Below are positions 27,504 to 35,802 of a DNA stretch of 64,000 nt, piece by piece (positions within the stretch are counted from its first letter, which is position 1; each line of letters opens with the position of its first letter). Position numbers and translations under genes: made by a program. Location of the stretch: contig NZ_LR134352.1 in the NCBI RefSeq assembly GCF_900637185.1, forward strand, positions 1,736,001-1,800,000. The letters run 5' to 3'. Source of the DNA: Nocardia asteroides. Its GTDB lineage: Bacteria; Actinomycetota; Actinomycetes; Mycobacteriales; Mycobacteriaceae. A model generated the notes under the pieces. That model ran no database searches and was not told the DNA's origin. It saw only the letters and a list, made by a program, of their open reading frames with translations.

Positions 27504-27818
27504 ATGGACTACGGTGACATCAGGTACGACTTTTCCGAGGTTCACGCTGCGGGTACCGGTCTGCAGCGCGAGGCGACGGAGATTGCGAATGCCTTGCAGG
27601 AGTTCGAGAACCTGTTTCAGGACTTCATCATGAACAGCTTCGACGAAGGTGAAGGTTCCGGCGCGTTTGCAATTCTGCAGACCCAGTGGTCCAAGCAGTC
27701 CGTCGCGCTGAACGAGGACCTTCAGGCCATCGGTGCCAAGGTCGTGTCGGGTGGTGAGCACATGGAGTCCACTGACAAGGCCATGGCCAAGATGCTTTTC
27801 AACGGCGCAGGTATGTGA
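27504..27818 (+). CDS. WXG100-like ESX substrate, EsxT position
   Basis: 104 residues with GAGAGGAAA upstream. The pattern YDFSEVHAAGTGLQREATEI, then ALQEFENLF and LQTQWSKQSVALNEDLQAIG, resembles mycobacterial EsxT. The WXG turn is atypical (SFDEGEGSGAF), with no Trp in the usual place. It likely pairs with the preceding product. The gene ends at a strong bidirectional terminator, closing the ESX operon that starts at eccC. Confidence 0.82.
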   Translation: MDYGDIRYDFSEVHAAGTGLQREATEIANALQEFENLFQDFIMNSFDEGEGSGAFAILQTQWSKQSVALNEDLQAIGAKVVSGGEHMESTDKAMAKMLFNGAGM

Positions 27819-27844
27819 GCGTCGAATCGATTCTCACAATCTGA

Positions 27845-27874
27845 AGGGGCCCGGATACGTCCGGGCCCCTTTCT
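27845..27874. terminator. Bidirectional intrinsic terminator after the ESX operon
   Basis: AGGGGCCCGG-ATACGT-CCGGGCCCCT is a perfect 10-base-pair stem followed by TTCT. It sits between the convergent esxT-like gene and the last lipoprotein gene of the minus-strand array, so it separates the two units. Confidence 0.9.
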
Positions 27875-27885
27875 AGTTGGTGTGT

Positions 27886-29076
27886 TTATCGACCCGCTGC
27901 GAGTAACTTGTACTGTGCCGCCGTCTTTTGGTGGAGATCCTGTATTTTCGAGCCGTGTACCTGCGCTAGGTATCTATCGAAGACAACAAAACAGACTGGT
28001 CGATCGACCTGGGGCGGCCCCTTATCGTCCTTACGTTCGTAGCACTTCGCGATCGGAAGATGGCGTGGGCTGTCGACAGGATTCCGATAGTCCCCGTTGG
28101 GCTCCAGTAGTGCATGCATAAGCTGGGTGGCGGATGCTGAGTCCTTCGCCCGATACACAGTGGTATGAGCCTCAGTGGATACTAGATCTACCCCTGCGGC
28201 GGCCAAGGCTGGCTTTGTTGTCCCGGGTCGGTGCTCTCGTGCAATCGCGGCTTGGACAGGCTCCACGGCGCCGTCGGGTATACCACCGATCTGATCGTCC
28301 GGTTCGCCAGGGAGTGTTCGGCTCAACATCTGGTCTATGTCTATCGGCAGCTCGGGCAACTCTACGGCCGGCGTCGGAGTGTACTGGGCCACCATGTCGA
28401 TCATTGTTGAGTAGGCCTTGGCAGCGAACTCCACGGAGGGATCAGGGTTAGGCGGTCCGCCCAGCAGGTCGACCACACGAACGCCGAGAATCATCGCCCC
28501 ATGTGCCATCCAAGAATCAAGGGTGGTAACACTCCAATTGGTCCTTGCTTTCGGAAAGCTGGGAATCCCGACAGCGCTGTCGTATTGCGATGGTATTCGC
28601 TGCTGTTCATCGATGATTCTGTTCATGGCAGATTCGGCTTCGACTGGTGTTTCGAACAAGAAATTGTATAGGAATGCTTGCCTGCCCACTGTCGAGTTCA
28701 GTCTGCGGTGGCCCGAAGTGCTCCAACCGACACGTAGTCCACTGGTGAAGTGGCCGAATTCTTCTTTGTCTACACGGGCGAGGGACATGGGAATCGTCGG
28801 CGTCACACGAACTTGAGAGTTGCTTTGCGACTGGAATCCGTAACTCGAATCGATGTCGTACGGTATCGGCATGGCCGCGCCGAGGCGACTTGCCTCGATG
28901 GCGAGGCCGCTCTGGTCCGGTTTCGATTCGTTCGGGTTGCGCGGGACGGACTGATAGTTTCCGGTTTCGAGCAAACTTGTGTCAATGGCCGATTCTTGGC
29001 TGCCGCCCGCGGATCCGCATCCGGAAGTGATCGCCAGAGTCAGAAGCGCAACGGCTAACCGGGATTCAAGTCGCAT
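27886..29076 (-). CDS. DUF7373-type lipoprotein, copy 1
   Basis: 396 residues. Signal peptide with lipobox ITSGC, lipidated Cys20. The mature protein starts with the family pattern LLETGNYQSVPRNP. The C-terminus has the conserved Cys pair IAKCYE...RPVCFVVFDRYLAQV and ends in the shared AAQYKLL. It should be anchored on the outer face of the cytoplasmic membrane. Distal gene of the minus-strand array, 7 bases after copy 2, with GAGGAAA upstream. Base composition is clearly less GC-rich than the ESX genes. Function unknown. Confidence 0.85.
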   Translation of the reverse strand: MRLESRLAVALLTLAITSGCGSAGGSQESAIDTSLLETGNYQSVPRNPNESKPDQSGLAIEASRLGAAMPIPYDIDSSYGFQSQSNSQVRVTPTIPMSLARVDKEEFGHFTSGLRVGWSTSGHRRLNSTVGRQAFLYNFLFETPVEAESAMNRIIDEQQRIPSQYDSAVGIPSFPKARTNWSVTTLDSWMAHGAMILGVRVVDLLGGPPNPDPSVEFAAKAYSTMIDMVAQYTPTPAVELPELPIDIDQMLSRTLPGEPDDQIGGIPDGAVEPVQAAIAREHRPGTTKPALAAAGVDLVSTEAHTTVYRAKDSASATQLMHALLEPNGDYRNPVDSPRHLPIAKCYERKDDKGPPQVDRPVCFVVFDRYLAQVHGSKIQDLHQKTAAQYKLLAAGR

Positions 29077-29083
29077 TGTTTCC

Positions 29084-30280
29084 TCATTCGAACTTCGACA
29101 AAATAGCGTATTGCGCAGCGGCTCGCTCGTAGAGCACGGGGTCTACTTGGCCACTCAGTTTTGTGTTTGCGGTAACTACTCCGACATACCTTCCTCGGAT
29201 AATCGCGCACATCAGGTCGTATTTTCTTACCGGGTCCGGCTCATAGAGTTGGACGCACCGTGCATCCGCCAAGAGCGGAGGGGCTGGGAGTTCCTGGTCC
29301 CGTTTGCCCAATGTTGCCAATGCGGATTGTAGATGAAAGGATCCAGCTACGTCCTTGGTGCGATAGACGATTCCGAATCGTCGGCCGATAAGATCGGTCC
29401 GACTTTCAGCGTACGCCCGTTGGAGCAGTGCGCTGTTTCTTTCGTAGTGCAGATGGCCGTCAGGACTGAACGCTCCGAAGTCGGGCTCTATGGCGAACGG
29501 GAACTTCGGATTCTCCGAACCCAGCGCACGACGCATGATCTGGTCTGGGTCGACCGGTGTGTCGAGGACGTCTTCCCATGGCGTTGGTCGCAGTCCTTCC
29601 AGTTTAGTGAGTTGAAGGTTCACGGCCTTGCTCAAGTTGGCTGTAATCGCTTGCTGGTCAGGATCTGCTCGGCCATAACTGATAAGGACGGTGTATACCC
29701 CTCGCTGGACGACCGCAGTGCCGGATGACCAATTCGTGGAAAACGCCGAGACATCAGGCCTACCATCGACAGATATCGAATGAGCGTCTTCCTTGCGAAG
29801 CGCTTGTGCAATTCCGGTAGAAGCGCTGTTGGCCTTGTCTACTGTAGAGAATCGGAGCACAGACAAGATGAGCCGTCGAGGACTTCGTGGATCACCATCG
29901 GTCCTTGCCACGTATGCCCCGGCCAGGAGGCTGTTGCTCGTGATCGGTTCCCGGAGGCTCTCCGGGAGTGCGGGTGTCGCGAACGGCCCATCCGGGTCGG
30001 TATACGTCTCGACCGCGGCGAGAGTATTGGTCTCCGGGTCGATATCGGTGGCCGAGGTCAAATAGTTCAGCATGCGCTTCGCCTCGAGATCGCGTACGTC
30101 CTTGGCTTTTGCGACTATGCTCAGTTCGTAGCGATACGGTTCCGGCGAATAACTGCCGAGGCTTAGTTTTGTCAAATCGACCGGTGTTTCTGTCGGCATC
30201 GGCAAACCGTCGACCTGGGAACCGCAACTTACCGCAGCGATCGCGGTTGCGGTCAATACAATCGAGAGTCGCTTTCGCAT
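29084..30280 (-). CDS. DUF7373-type lipoprotein, copy 2
   Basis: 398 residues from ATG 30280, which gives a compact signal peptide with lipobox AAVSC (Cys19). The mature start GSQVDGLPMPTETPVDLTKL is the second sequence subtype of this family, shared with the copies at 31571 and 35803. It includes a central FGAFSPDGHLHYERN, the Cys pair DARCVQL...DLMCAII and terminal AAQYAIL. It is an outer-face membrane lipoprotein in the low-GC part of the array. No catalytic motif was seen. Confidence 0.85.
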   Translation of the reverse strand: MRKRLSIVLTATAIAAVSCGSQVDGLPMPTETPVDLTKLSLGSYSPEPYRYELSIVAKAKDVRDLEAKRMLNYLTSATDIDPETNTLAAVETYTDPDGPFATPALPESLREPITSNSLLAGAYVARTDGDPRSPRRLILSVLRFSTVDKANSASTGIAQALRKEDAHSISVDGRPDVSAFSTNWSSGTAVVQRGVYTVLISYGRADPDQQAITANLSKAVNLQLTKLEGLRPTPWEDVLDTPVDPDQIMRRALGSENPKFPFAIEPDFGAFSPDGHLHYERNSALLQRAYAESRTDLIGRRFGIVYRTKDVAGSFHLQSALATLGKRDQELPAPPLLADARCVQLYEPDPVRKYDLMCAIIRGRYVGVVTANTKLSGQVDPVLYERAAAQYAILSKFE

Positions 30281-30386
30281 AATACTCCTCCACCACGCTA
30301 CTCGGCTGCGCTGCGGGCCAGAGGCCGGCATGGTCTCCGCGCTCGCCCCGTACCCATTGATCTTTGTTTATCGGTTCCAGGAGTGG

Positions 30387-31571
30387 CTAGCCTGTAATCG
30401 CGAGCAACTTGTACTGTGCAGAAATCCGCTGACGAACCTCCTGGAGGTTTGCGCCAACGACCGAAATGGCATATCGGCCGACTGGGGCAATGCATCGGGG
30501 GCTGTTGACACCAGTCATCTCGAGGTTCGGGTCCAGCTCATAGCAATGTGCCACCGGGAGGTTTTCTGGCCCTGCGGCGTCGACGAGCCCCCGTGCATTG
30601 AAGGCGCCCTTTTCCAGGGCGACTATCAAGCGCGCCGCGGCTGCCTCGTCGCGTGCGCGGTATATGGTTGCACCACTGATCGCGACGTAATCAACACCCG
30701 AATCGGCAAATGCTGCAGATAATGCAGCGGGACGCTCGGCCAGCCCTAGGGCGGCGTGTGCTGGGTATACTGCAGCACCCGGCCTAGGCGGGTCTCTACG
30801 TAGAGTCTTGGCGAGCAGACCCTCGGTATCAAGCGGAAGTTTGTCCAGATCTGCAATCGGAGTTGCGGTAAATTCTTTCAACAGTGCCAGCTGCCGGTCA
30901 AGATATCTTTGTACAATCTGTGTGTTCTCGATCGGGTCGAACGGTCGACTGACTGGATCGGATATCAGGATGGCGACAAGCATGTCGTTGACTGCGTGAA
31001 AGGCGCGTAGTGTGGTAACGCCTAGTGAGTCCGTCTGGGTAATTTTTGCGAGCACCCCGGGATGGTCTTCGAATCCATCGAATACCTCGCCTTCGCTGCG
31101 AAGCATCAGTTTTTCTGCGGCGTTTTTAGCGAGGTGGGAATCTTTGAATCGAAGTGTGAATGTTTCGATCGAACGACCCTGGCCGAGTTCATCGCGCCGG
31201 TTTGCATACATCCGCCAACCCGCAACCAAGCCCGGTACCTCGACCGCGAACTGCTTGCTCTCGATACCGGTTCCATTGAAATACGGTGGTTCTTCAAGTG
31301 TCACCCTGTTGCTGCGGGCCGGCTGAATCGGTGCGTAGCCGAAGCGTGCATCGTACTCCATTGCCAGCGGTGTTGCTTCTCCGATCCGAATTGCTTCACG
31401 CACGACACCGGACGTGGGGGTCCGTAAAGTCTCGATGTCGATCGGGCTTGTGGCGAAGTTTCCGGTGTCGAGTCGATCAATATCGATGCTGGATTGCGTA
31501 CCCTGGCTTCCGCATGCGCTAGCCAAGAGGACGGTCAGCACAAGCGGAACAGTGAATATCGTCCTCGGCAT
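30387..31571 (-). CDS. DUF7373-type lipoprotein, copy 3
   Basis: 394 residues, lipobox LASAC (Cys20). Mature pattern IDRLDTGNFATSPIDIETLR, closest to copy 5 at 34582 (both have RTPTSG, REAIRIG, PPYF and ESK). Cys pair VAHCYEL...SPRCIAPVGRY and terminal SAQYKLL. Its ATG overlaps the stop of copy 4 in a TAATG arrangement, so the two are translationally coupled. The coding sequence is visibly AT-richer than its closest paralogue. Confidence 0.86.
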   Translation of the reverse strand: MPRTIFTVPLVLTVLLASACGSQGTQSSIDIDRLDTGNFATSPIDIETLRTPTSGVVREAIRIGEATPLAMEYDARFGYAPIQPARSNRVTLEEPPYFNGTGIESKQFAVEVPGLVAGWRMYANRRDELGQGRSIETFTLRFKDSHLAKNAAEKLMLRSEGEVFDGFEDHPGVLAKITQTDSLGVTTLRAFHAVNDMLVAILISDPVSRPFDPIENTQIVQRYLDRQLALLKEFTATPIADLDKLPLDTEGLLAKTLRRDPPRPGAAVYPAHAALGLAERPAALSAAFADSGVDYVAISGATIYRARDEAAAARLIVALEKGAFNARGLVDAAGPENLPVAHCYELDPNLEMTGVNSPRCIAPVGRYAISVVGANLQEVRQRISAQYKLLAITG

Positions 31572-32785
31572 TATTTGTCACACTTCTTCAAGATCGCATA
31601 TTGTGCAGCTGCCCGTTCGATTAGGCCACCTTCGATCTCGCCGCCACTGATGGCGTTCGCAGTGACCACAGCGACGTAGCGGTCGTAGACGACCGCGCAC
31701 AGTGCATCGTATTTTCGACTAGCGTCCGTTGCGTCGATCTTTATGCATTGTGAGTCGGCGAGTCCCGGCGGTGATTTCAGTATGAAGTCGTTCCGGCCAG
31801 GGGTTGCGAGGAACGTCTGTAGTTGAAAGGCTGAGGCGAGATCTCGGGTCCTGTATACGGTGCTCGCTCGGCGGCCAATCAAATCGACACCAGTCTCCTC
31901 GAATTTCTTGCGGGCTTCGACGGGGTGTCGCTCGAAATGAAGAATTCCCGAAGGTTGAAACGGTCCGAAATCTTCTTCGTAGCTGCTGATCCCCGCGCCA
32001 TCGCGATCAGATCGCGCCGCTGCGCGACGCATTATATTCTCCGGGTCGAGTGGTGTGTCGAGGACATCGTCCAAGGGTGTCGGCTTGAACCGGTCCAGTG
32101 ACTCTTTCTGCATGCCGACAGTTTTCGCCACCATTTCGGTTGCGCCCCGGAGGTCGGGGCTCGGAAGCTTAACCCTTGTCCAAATCACATAGCGGCCGTA
32201 AGGTTCGAAATAATCCAAAGTTCTTTCGGACTCGACGGATGCGCGGGCGCTGAGGAGGCCTGATATCTCGATCGCCTGTCGGGATGTTGTGCCCAATGTT
32301 ATTCGATGGAATTCATCGGCGATCCTGGTTGCCTCGGCTTCCGTCGAGAAGTGCAGCACGGCGATCGCGAGATCCTTGGCCGACCGAACGCTCGAATTGG
32401 ATTGGGAAGTCGATACCCCGCCGATGAATTTTGCGTTATTGCGGATCGGTGTCAAATATTCGTCGCCGAGTCCATTTTTCGACGACATGGCGAATGCGTC
32501 GGCGAATACCTTCGTCTCGCCGGGGCTGGCCAAACTTGGGTCCACATCAAAAGGGTGAACAAGGTGGTTTAGCATTTTGCGAGACTCGATGAGCCGAATC
32601 GACCTCGGCATTTCCATACTCCACTGGATCTCGAATGGAGTTGGCTCGTTCTTGAATGGTCCCGGACGTAGGTGATCGAGGTCGATAGGCGTTGCACCGG
32701 GTTGCGGTGTTCCTGAGACGGTTCCTCCGCAGCCCACAACCGCAAATGTGGCTACGGTGAGGAACGCGGCAAGGCGCTTCTGCAT
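31571..32785 (-). CDS. DUF7373-type lipoprotein, copy 4
   Basis: 404 residues, lipobox VVGC (Cys19), mature start GTVSGTPQPGATPIDLDHLR. It is the second subtype, closest to copy 6 at 35803: both have EEDFG(P/T)F(Q/E)PSGILHFER and GVDLIGRR(A/Y)STVYRTRD. Cys pair DSQCIKI...DALCAVVYDRYVAVV and terminal AAQYAIL. It starts 79 bases downstream of the kinase at 32865-34490 and probably belongs to its operon. Low-GC part of the array. Confidence 0.86.
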   Translation of the reverse strand: MQKRLAAFLTVATFAVVGCGGTVSGTPQPGATPIDLDHLRPGPFKNEPTPFEIQWSMEMPRSIRLIESRKMLNHLVHPFDVDPSLASPGETKVFADAFAMSSKNGLGDEYLTPIRNNAKFIGGVSTSQSNSSVRSAKDLAIAVLHFSTEAEATRIADEFHRITLGTTSRQAIEISGLLSARASVESERTLDYFEPYGRYVIWTRVKLPSPDLRGATEMVAKTVGMQKESLDRFKPTPLDDVLDTPLDPENIMRRAAARSDRDGAGISSYEEDFGPFQPSGILHFERHPVEARKKFEETGVDLIGRRASTVYRTRDLASAFQLQTFLATPGRNDFILKSPPGLADSQCIKIDATDASRKYDALCAVVYDRYVAVVTANAISGGEIEGGLIERAAAQYAILKKCDK

Positions 32786-32864
32786 TTGATTCCCCCGTGG
32801 TGTCTGCTCGAATCCTCTTGTTACGGTCGCCGACCGTGTCTATGGCAATCGTTTCCAACGGTTG

Positions 32865-34490
32865 TCAGCCGATGGCCTTCGCGATTGCCGGGATCATTTT
32901 GTCGATGAGGATTCTTTGTGATTGATCGCTCCAGACCTGGAAGGCCTGGACCGTGGCTGGGTCGTCGATGACGACTACTTTTCCTTTGCCGCTGGTCATC
33001 GAGTATGGGAGGCCACGGAAGCCGCCGTTTCCGGCCTGACTGTCGGTGCGGAGTACGACGACAACGTCGGTGCTGTTTTTGACGTTGTAGTCGCCCACCG
33101 ACAGTGCCCGCGGCGACTTTTCGTCGCCCACCGCCTTGAAGTCAGGGTTGTAGTCGAAGTCCAGGTCGCGCAGGAACTTCCATTGATCGCTCGGGTTGAG
33201 GACGACCGAGAGTGTGTTGTTGCCGAAGTTGTAGGCGGTGATGGTTTTTCCGCTGAACTCGGGATTCTGGCTGCGGGCCTGGGCCATCGGGTCGCCGCCG
33301 CCGGTGGGTGTGTCCGGTCGGGTCAGGGCGAAGATGCCGGTGGCGATCAAGGCTGTGACGACTACTGCGGCCAAGCCGGAGAGGAGGAGCTTGCGGGTGC
33401 GTTTGGGGCGGTGGGGCTTCGGGTTGCGGGCGGTGAGGATGTCGCTTTCGGGGACGCCGCCCTGGTAGGGCTGGCCGACGATGGCGCGGCTGGGGTCGGT
33501 GCCCCACTGGGGACTGGCGACGGCGCGGCTCGGGTCGGTGCCCCAGTGGGGGGTGACGACATCGGTGGCGGCGGTGGGTGGGCCGCCGGCGATAGGGGTG
33601 CGGGGGGTGGTGAGGAAGCCCTGGGAGGCGGGGGCCTGCATGGGGGCGCCGAAGAGGGCGGCGTGGGCGTCCTGGATGAATTCGCGGCAGGTGTTGTAGC
33701 GGTGGGCCGGGTCCTTGGCCATGACCTTGGCGATGACGTGGTCGATCGCGGGTGGGAGGTCGGGGCGGACGGCGGTGGCGCGCGGTGGGGGTTCGTGCAG
33801 GTGGCCCATCATGACCATGGCCGGCACGGTGGCGGGGTACGGGTTCTGGCCGGTGAGGAGCTTATAGAGGGAGCAGCCGAGGCTGTAGATGTCGGCGCGG
33901 TGGTCGAGCTTGGTGCCCATCAACTGCTCGGGCGGTGCGTAGGCGACGGTGGCCATGAAGTTGCCGGTCGCGGTGAGGTCCTGGCCGTCGTCGGAGGACT
34001 TGGCGACGCCGAAGTCGGTGAGCAGGACGCGTTCCTCGTCGTCGTCCTCGGCGGCGGCGATCATGAAGTTGGCCGGCTTGATGTCGCGGTGCAGCAGGCC
34101 ACGGCGGTGGGCGTAGTCGAGACCCTTGCCGACCTCGCCGATGATGCGCAGCGCGCGGTGCGGCGGCATGGCCGCGGGGCCCTTGGCGACCTCGGCGGAG
34201 GCGTCGGTGCCGTCGACGTACTGCATGGCGATCCACAGCTGGCCGTCCTCGTCGCCGCGGTTGTACACCGCGACGATATTGGGATGGTCCAGGCCGGCGG
34301 CGAGGTTGGCCTCGCGTTCGAAACGCCCGCGGAACTCGGGGTCGGTCGACAGGTCGCCGCTGAGCACCTTGAGGGCGTCGCGGCGGGGCAGGCTCGGGTT
34401 CTGCGCGAGGTAGACGGTGCCCATGCCACCGGCACCGAGCACCTTGATCACTCGGTAGCCACCAACAATTGCGCCGGGCCGCAAGGCCAT
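32865..34490 (-). CDS. Receptor-type Ser/Thr protein kinase (PknB-like), array copy 1
   Basis: 541 residues from ATG 34490. The kinase domain (about 11-275) has GAGGMG, Lys41, HRDIKPANF with Asp136, DFG 159-161 and APPEQ, so it should be active. A Pro-rich linker contains a direct repeat, HWGTDPSRA/QWGTDPSRA. One membrane helix (about 368-390) leads to a 150-residue extracytoplasmic domain (FSGKTITAYNFGNNTLSVVL...FRGLPYSMTSGKGKVVVIDD) homologous to that of the kinase at 38413 and unlike PASTA repeats. It probably senses an envelope signal, perhaps the adjacent lipoproteins. Confidence 0.9.
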   Translation of the reverse strand: MALRPGAIVGGYRVIKVLGAGGMGTVYLAQNPSLPRRDALKVLSGDLSTDPEFRGRFEREANLAAGLDHPNIVAVYNRGDEDGQLWIAMQYVDGTDASAEVAKGPAAMPPHRALRIIGEVGKGLDYAHRRGLLHRDIKPANFMIAAAEDDDEERVLLTDFGVAKSSDDGQDLTATGNFMATVAYAPPEQLMGTKLDHRADIYSLGCSLYKLLTGQNPYPATVPAMVMMGHLHEPPPRATAVRPDLPPAIDHVIAKVMAKDPAHRYNTCREFIQDAHAALFGAPMQAPASQGFLTTPRTPIAGGPPTAATDVVTPHWGTDPSRAVASPQWGTDPSRAIVGQPYQGGVPESDILTARNPKPHRPKRTRKLLLSGLAAVVVTALIATGIFALTRPDTPTGGGDPMAQARSQNPEFSGKTITAYNFGNNTLSVVLNPSDQWKFLRDLDFDYNPDFKAVGDEKSPRALSVGDYNVKNSTDVVVVLRTDSQAGNGGFRGLPYSMTSGKGKVVVIDDPATVQAFQVWSDQSQRILIDKMIPAIAKAIG

Positions 34491-34581
34491 TCGCGTCTCC
34501 TCATCCTTCGCGCGCCCCGCAGTGCACGTCCCAACAGGGCAATGTAGCAGGTGCTGCCGTGCCTGACAGCGCTCGTGATCG

Positions 34582-35796
34582 TCAGCTGAACCCGACGAGC
34601 AGCTTGTATTGGGCGGCTGCCCGTTGGTACACGTCCTGCAGGTTCGTGCCGGATACGCCGAAGGCGTAGCGGCCGATGACACCGTGGCAGACCGGCGGTG
34701 CGTCGGATGCGTACTTCACCTTGGGTGTGGCGTTGTAGCAGTTGACAACTGGGAGATTCGGCGGGCTCTCGACCTTCATGTAGTCCGGGTTGCCCTCCGG
34801 GTCTTTGTCCAGCGCCGCCCGGAACCGGAGGGCAGCGGCGGCATCGCGGGCGCGGTAGATCGAGCCGGTGTCGAAAGCCACATAGTCGATGCCGGCGTCG
34901 GCGTACGCGGTGGCGATGTCCGCGGGCTTTTCCTCGAGGTGCAGGACGGCCTGGAGCGGATAGACAGCCGAGCTGCTCGTGCCCTTGTTCGGGCGTTTCG
35001 ACGCCTCGGTCGGCAACGTGTGACTGAGCAGGCTTTCGGTGTCGAGTGGCAGTTCGGCGATCTCCTTCAACGGAGTCGGCGTGTACGAGCGGAGCATCTC
35101 GATCTGCTTGTCGAAGAAGCGTTGCGCGACCGTCGCGTCGGCGTCGGCGTCGTACGGCAGGCCGATCGGGTCGGAGATCCGAATGGACAGCAGCAGGTCA
35201 CCGCGGGTCAGCCAGGCGCGGACGTTCTGGGAAGGCAGCGGTTCGGACTTGACTTCCACCTTGGCCAGCGCGTCGGAGTAGCCGGGGATCTGGCGAGCGG
35301 TACCGGGGCTGCGGTTGGACAGCTCGGTGGCCGCGAATTTGGCCTGGTCGGCAGTGGAGAAGCGGAGCGTGATCGTCTCCACGCTGCGGCCGGCCGAGAG
35401 TTCGGCGCGGCGGTCGGCCGAACTCTCCCACCCGGCGACTATGCCCGGGATCGCGGTGTTGAAATCCTTGGATTCGATACCGGACCCGCTGAAGTAGGGC
35501 GGGTCAGCCTCGGTGAGGTGGCGGCCGCCCTTGTATCCGGTCGCGTAGACGAAACGCGGATCGAACTGGAAGGCGACGGGCGTCGCGGCGCCGATCCGGA
35601 TCGCCTCGCGCAAGGCGCCGGACGTCGGGGTCCGGGTCGATTCCAGGTCTACCGGTGTGGTCGGGTTGTTGCCGGAGTCCAGTTTCGCCACGTCGACCTG
35701 CGGCGCCGTCGACTCGGCGGCTTCCGAACCACCACCACACGCGCTCAACGCGAGACCGAGTGTCAGTATCGCGCTGCCCAGACGGAGTTTTCGCAT
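34582..35796 (-). CDS. DUF7373-type lipoprotein, copy 5
   Basis: 404 residues, lipobox LSAC (Cys20). Mature pattern AKLDSGNNPTTPVDLESTRT, then REAIRIGAATPVAFQFDPRF. Cys pair VVNCYNA...PPVCHGVIGRYAFGV and terminal AAQYKLL. Closest to copy 3 at 30387 but with normal high-GC coding. It follows copy 6 by 6 bases in the same operon. Extracytoplasmic membrane lipoprotein of unknown role. Confidence 0.87.
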   Translation of the reverse strand: MRKLRLGSAILTLGLALSACGGGSEAAESTAPQVDVAKLDSGNNPTTPVDLESTRTPTSGALREAIRIGAATPVAFQFDPRFVYATGYKGGRHLTEADPPYFSGSGIESKDFNTAIPGIVAGWESSADRRAELSAGRSVETITLRFSTADQAKFAATELSNRSPGTARQIPGYSDALAKVEVKSEPLPSQNVRAWLTRGDLLLSIRISDPIGLPYDADADATVAQRFFDKQIEMLRSYTPTPLKEIAELPLDTESLLSHTLPTEASKRPNKGTSSSAVYPLQAVLHLEEKPADIATAYADAGIDYVAFDTGSIYRARDAAAALRFRAALDKDPEGNPDYMKVESPPNLPVVNCYNATPKVKYASDAPPVCHGVIGRYAFGVSGTNLQDVYQRAAAQYKLLVGFS

Positions 35797-35802
35797 GATC
35801 GT

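Noticed and set aside
32922..34547. A 541-codon plus-strand open frame opposite the first array kinase
   Set aside because: Gly/Val/Asp/Ala-rich shadow of the kinase; the minus frame has all kinase motifs in order.
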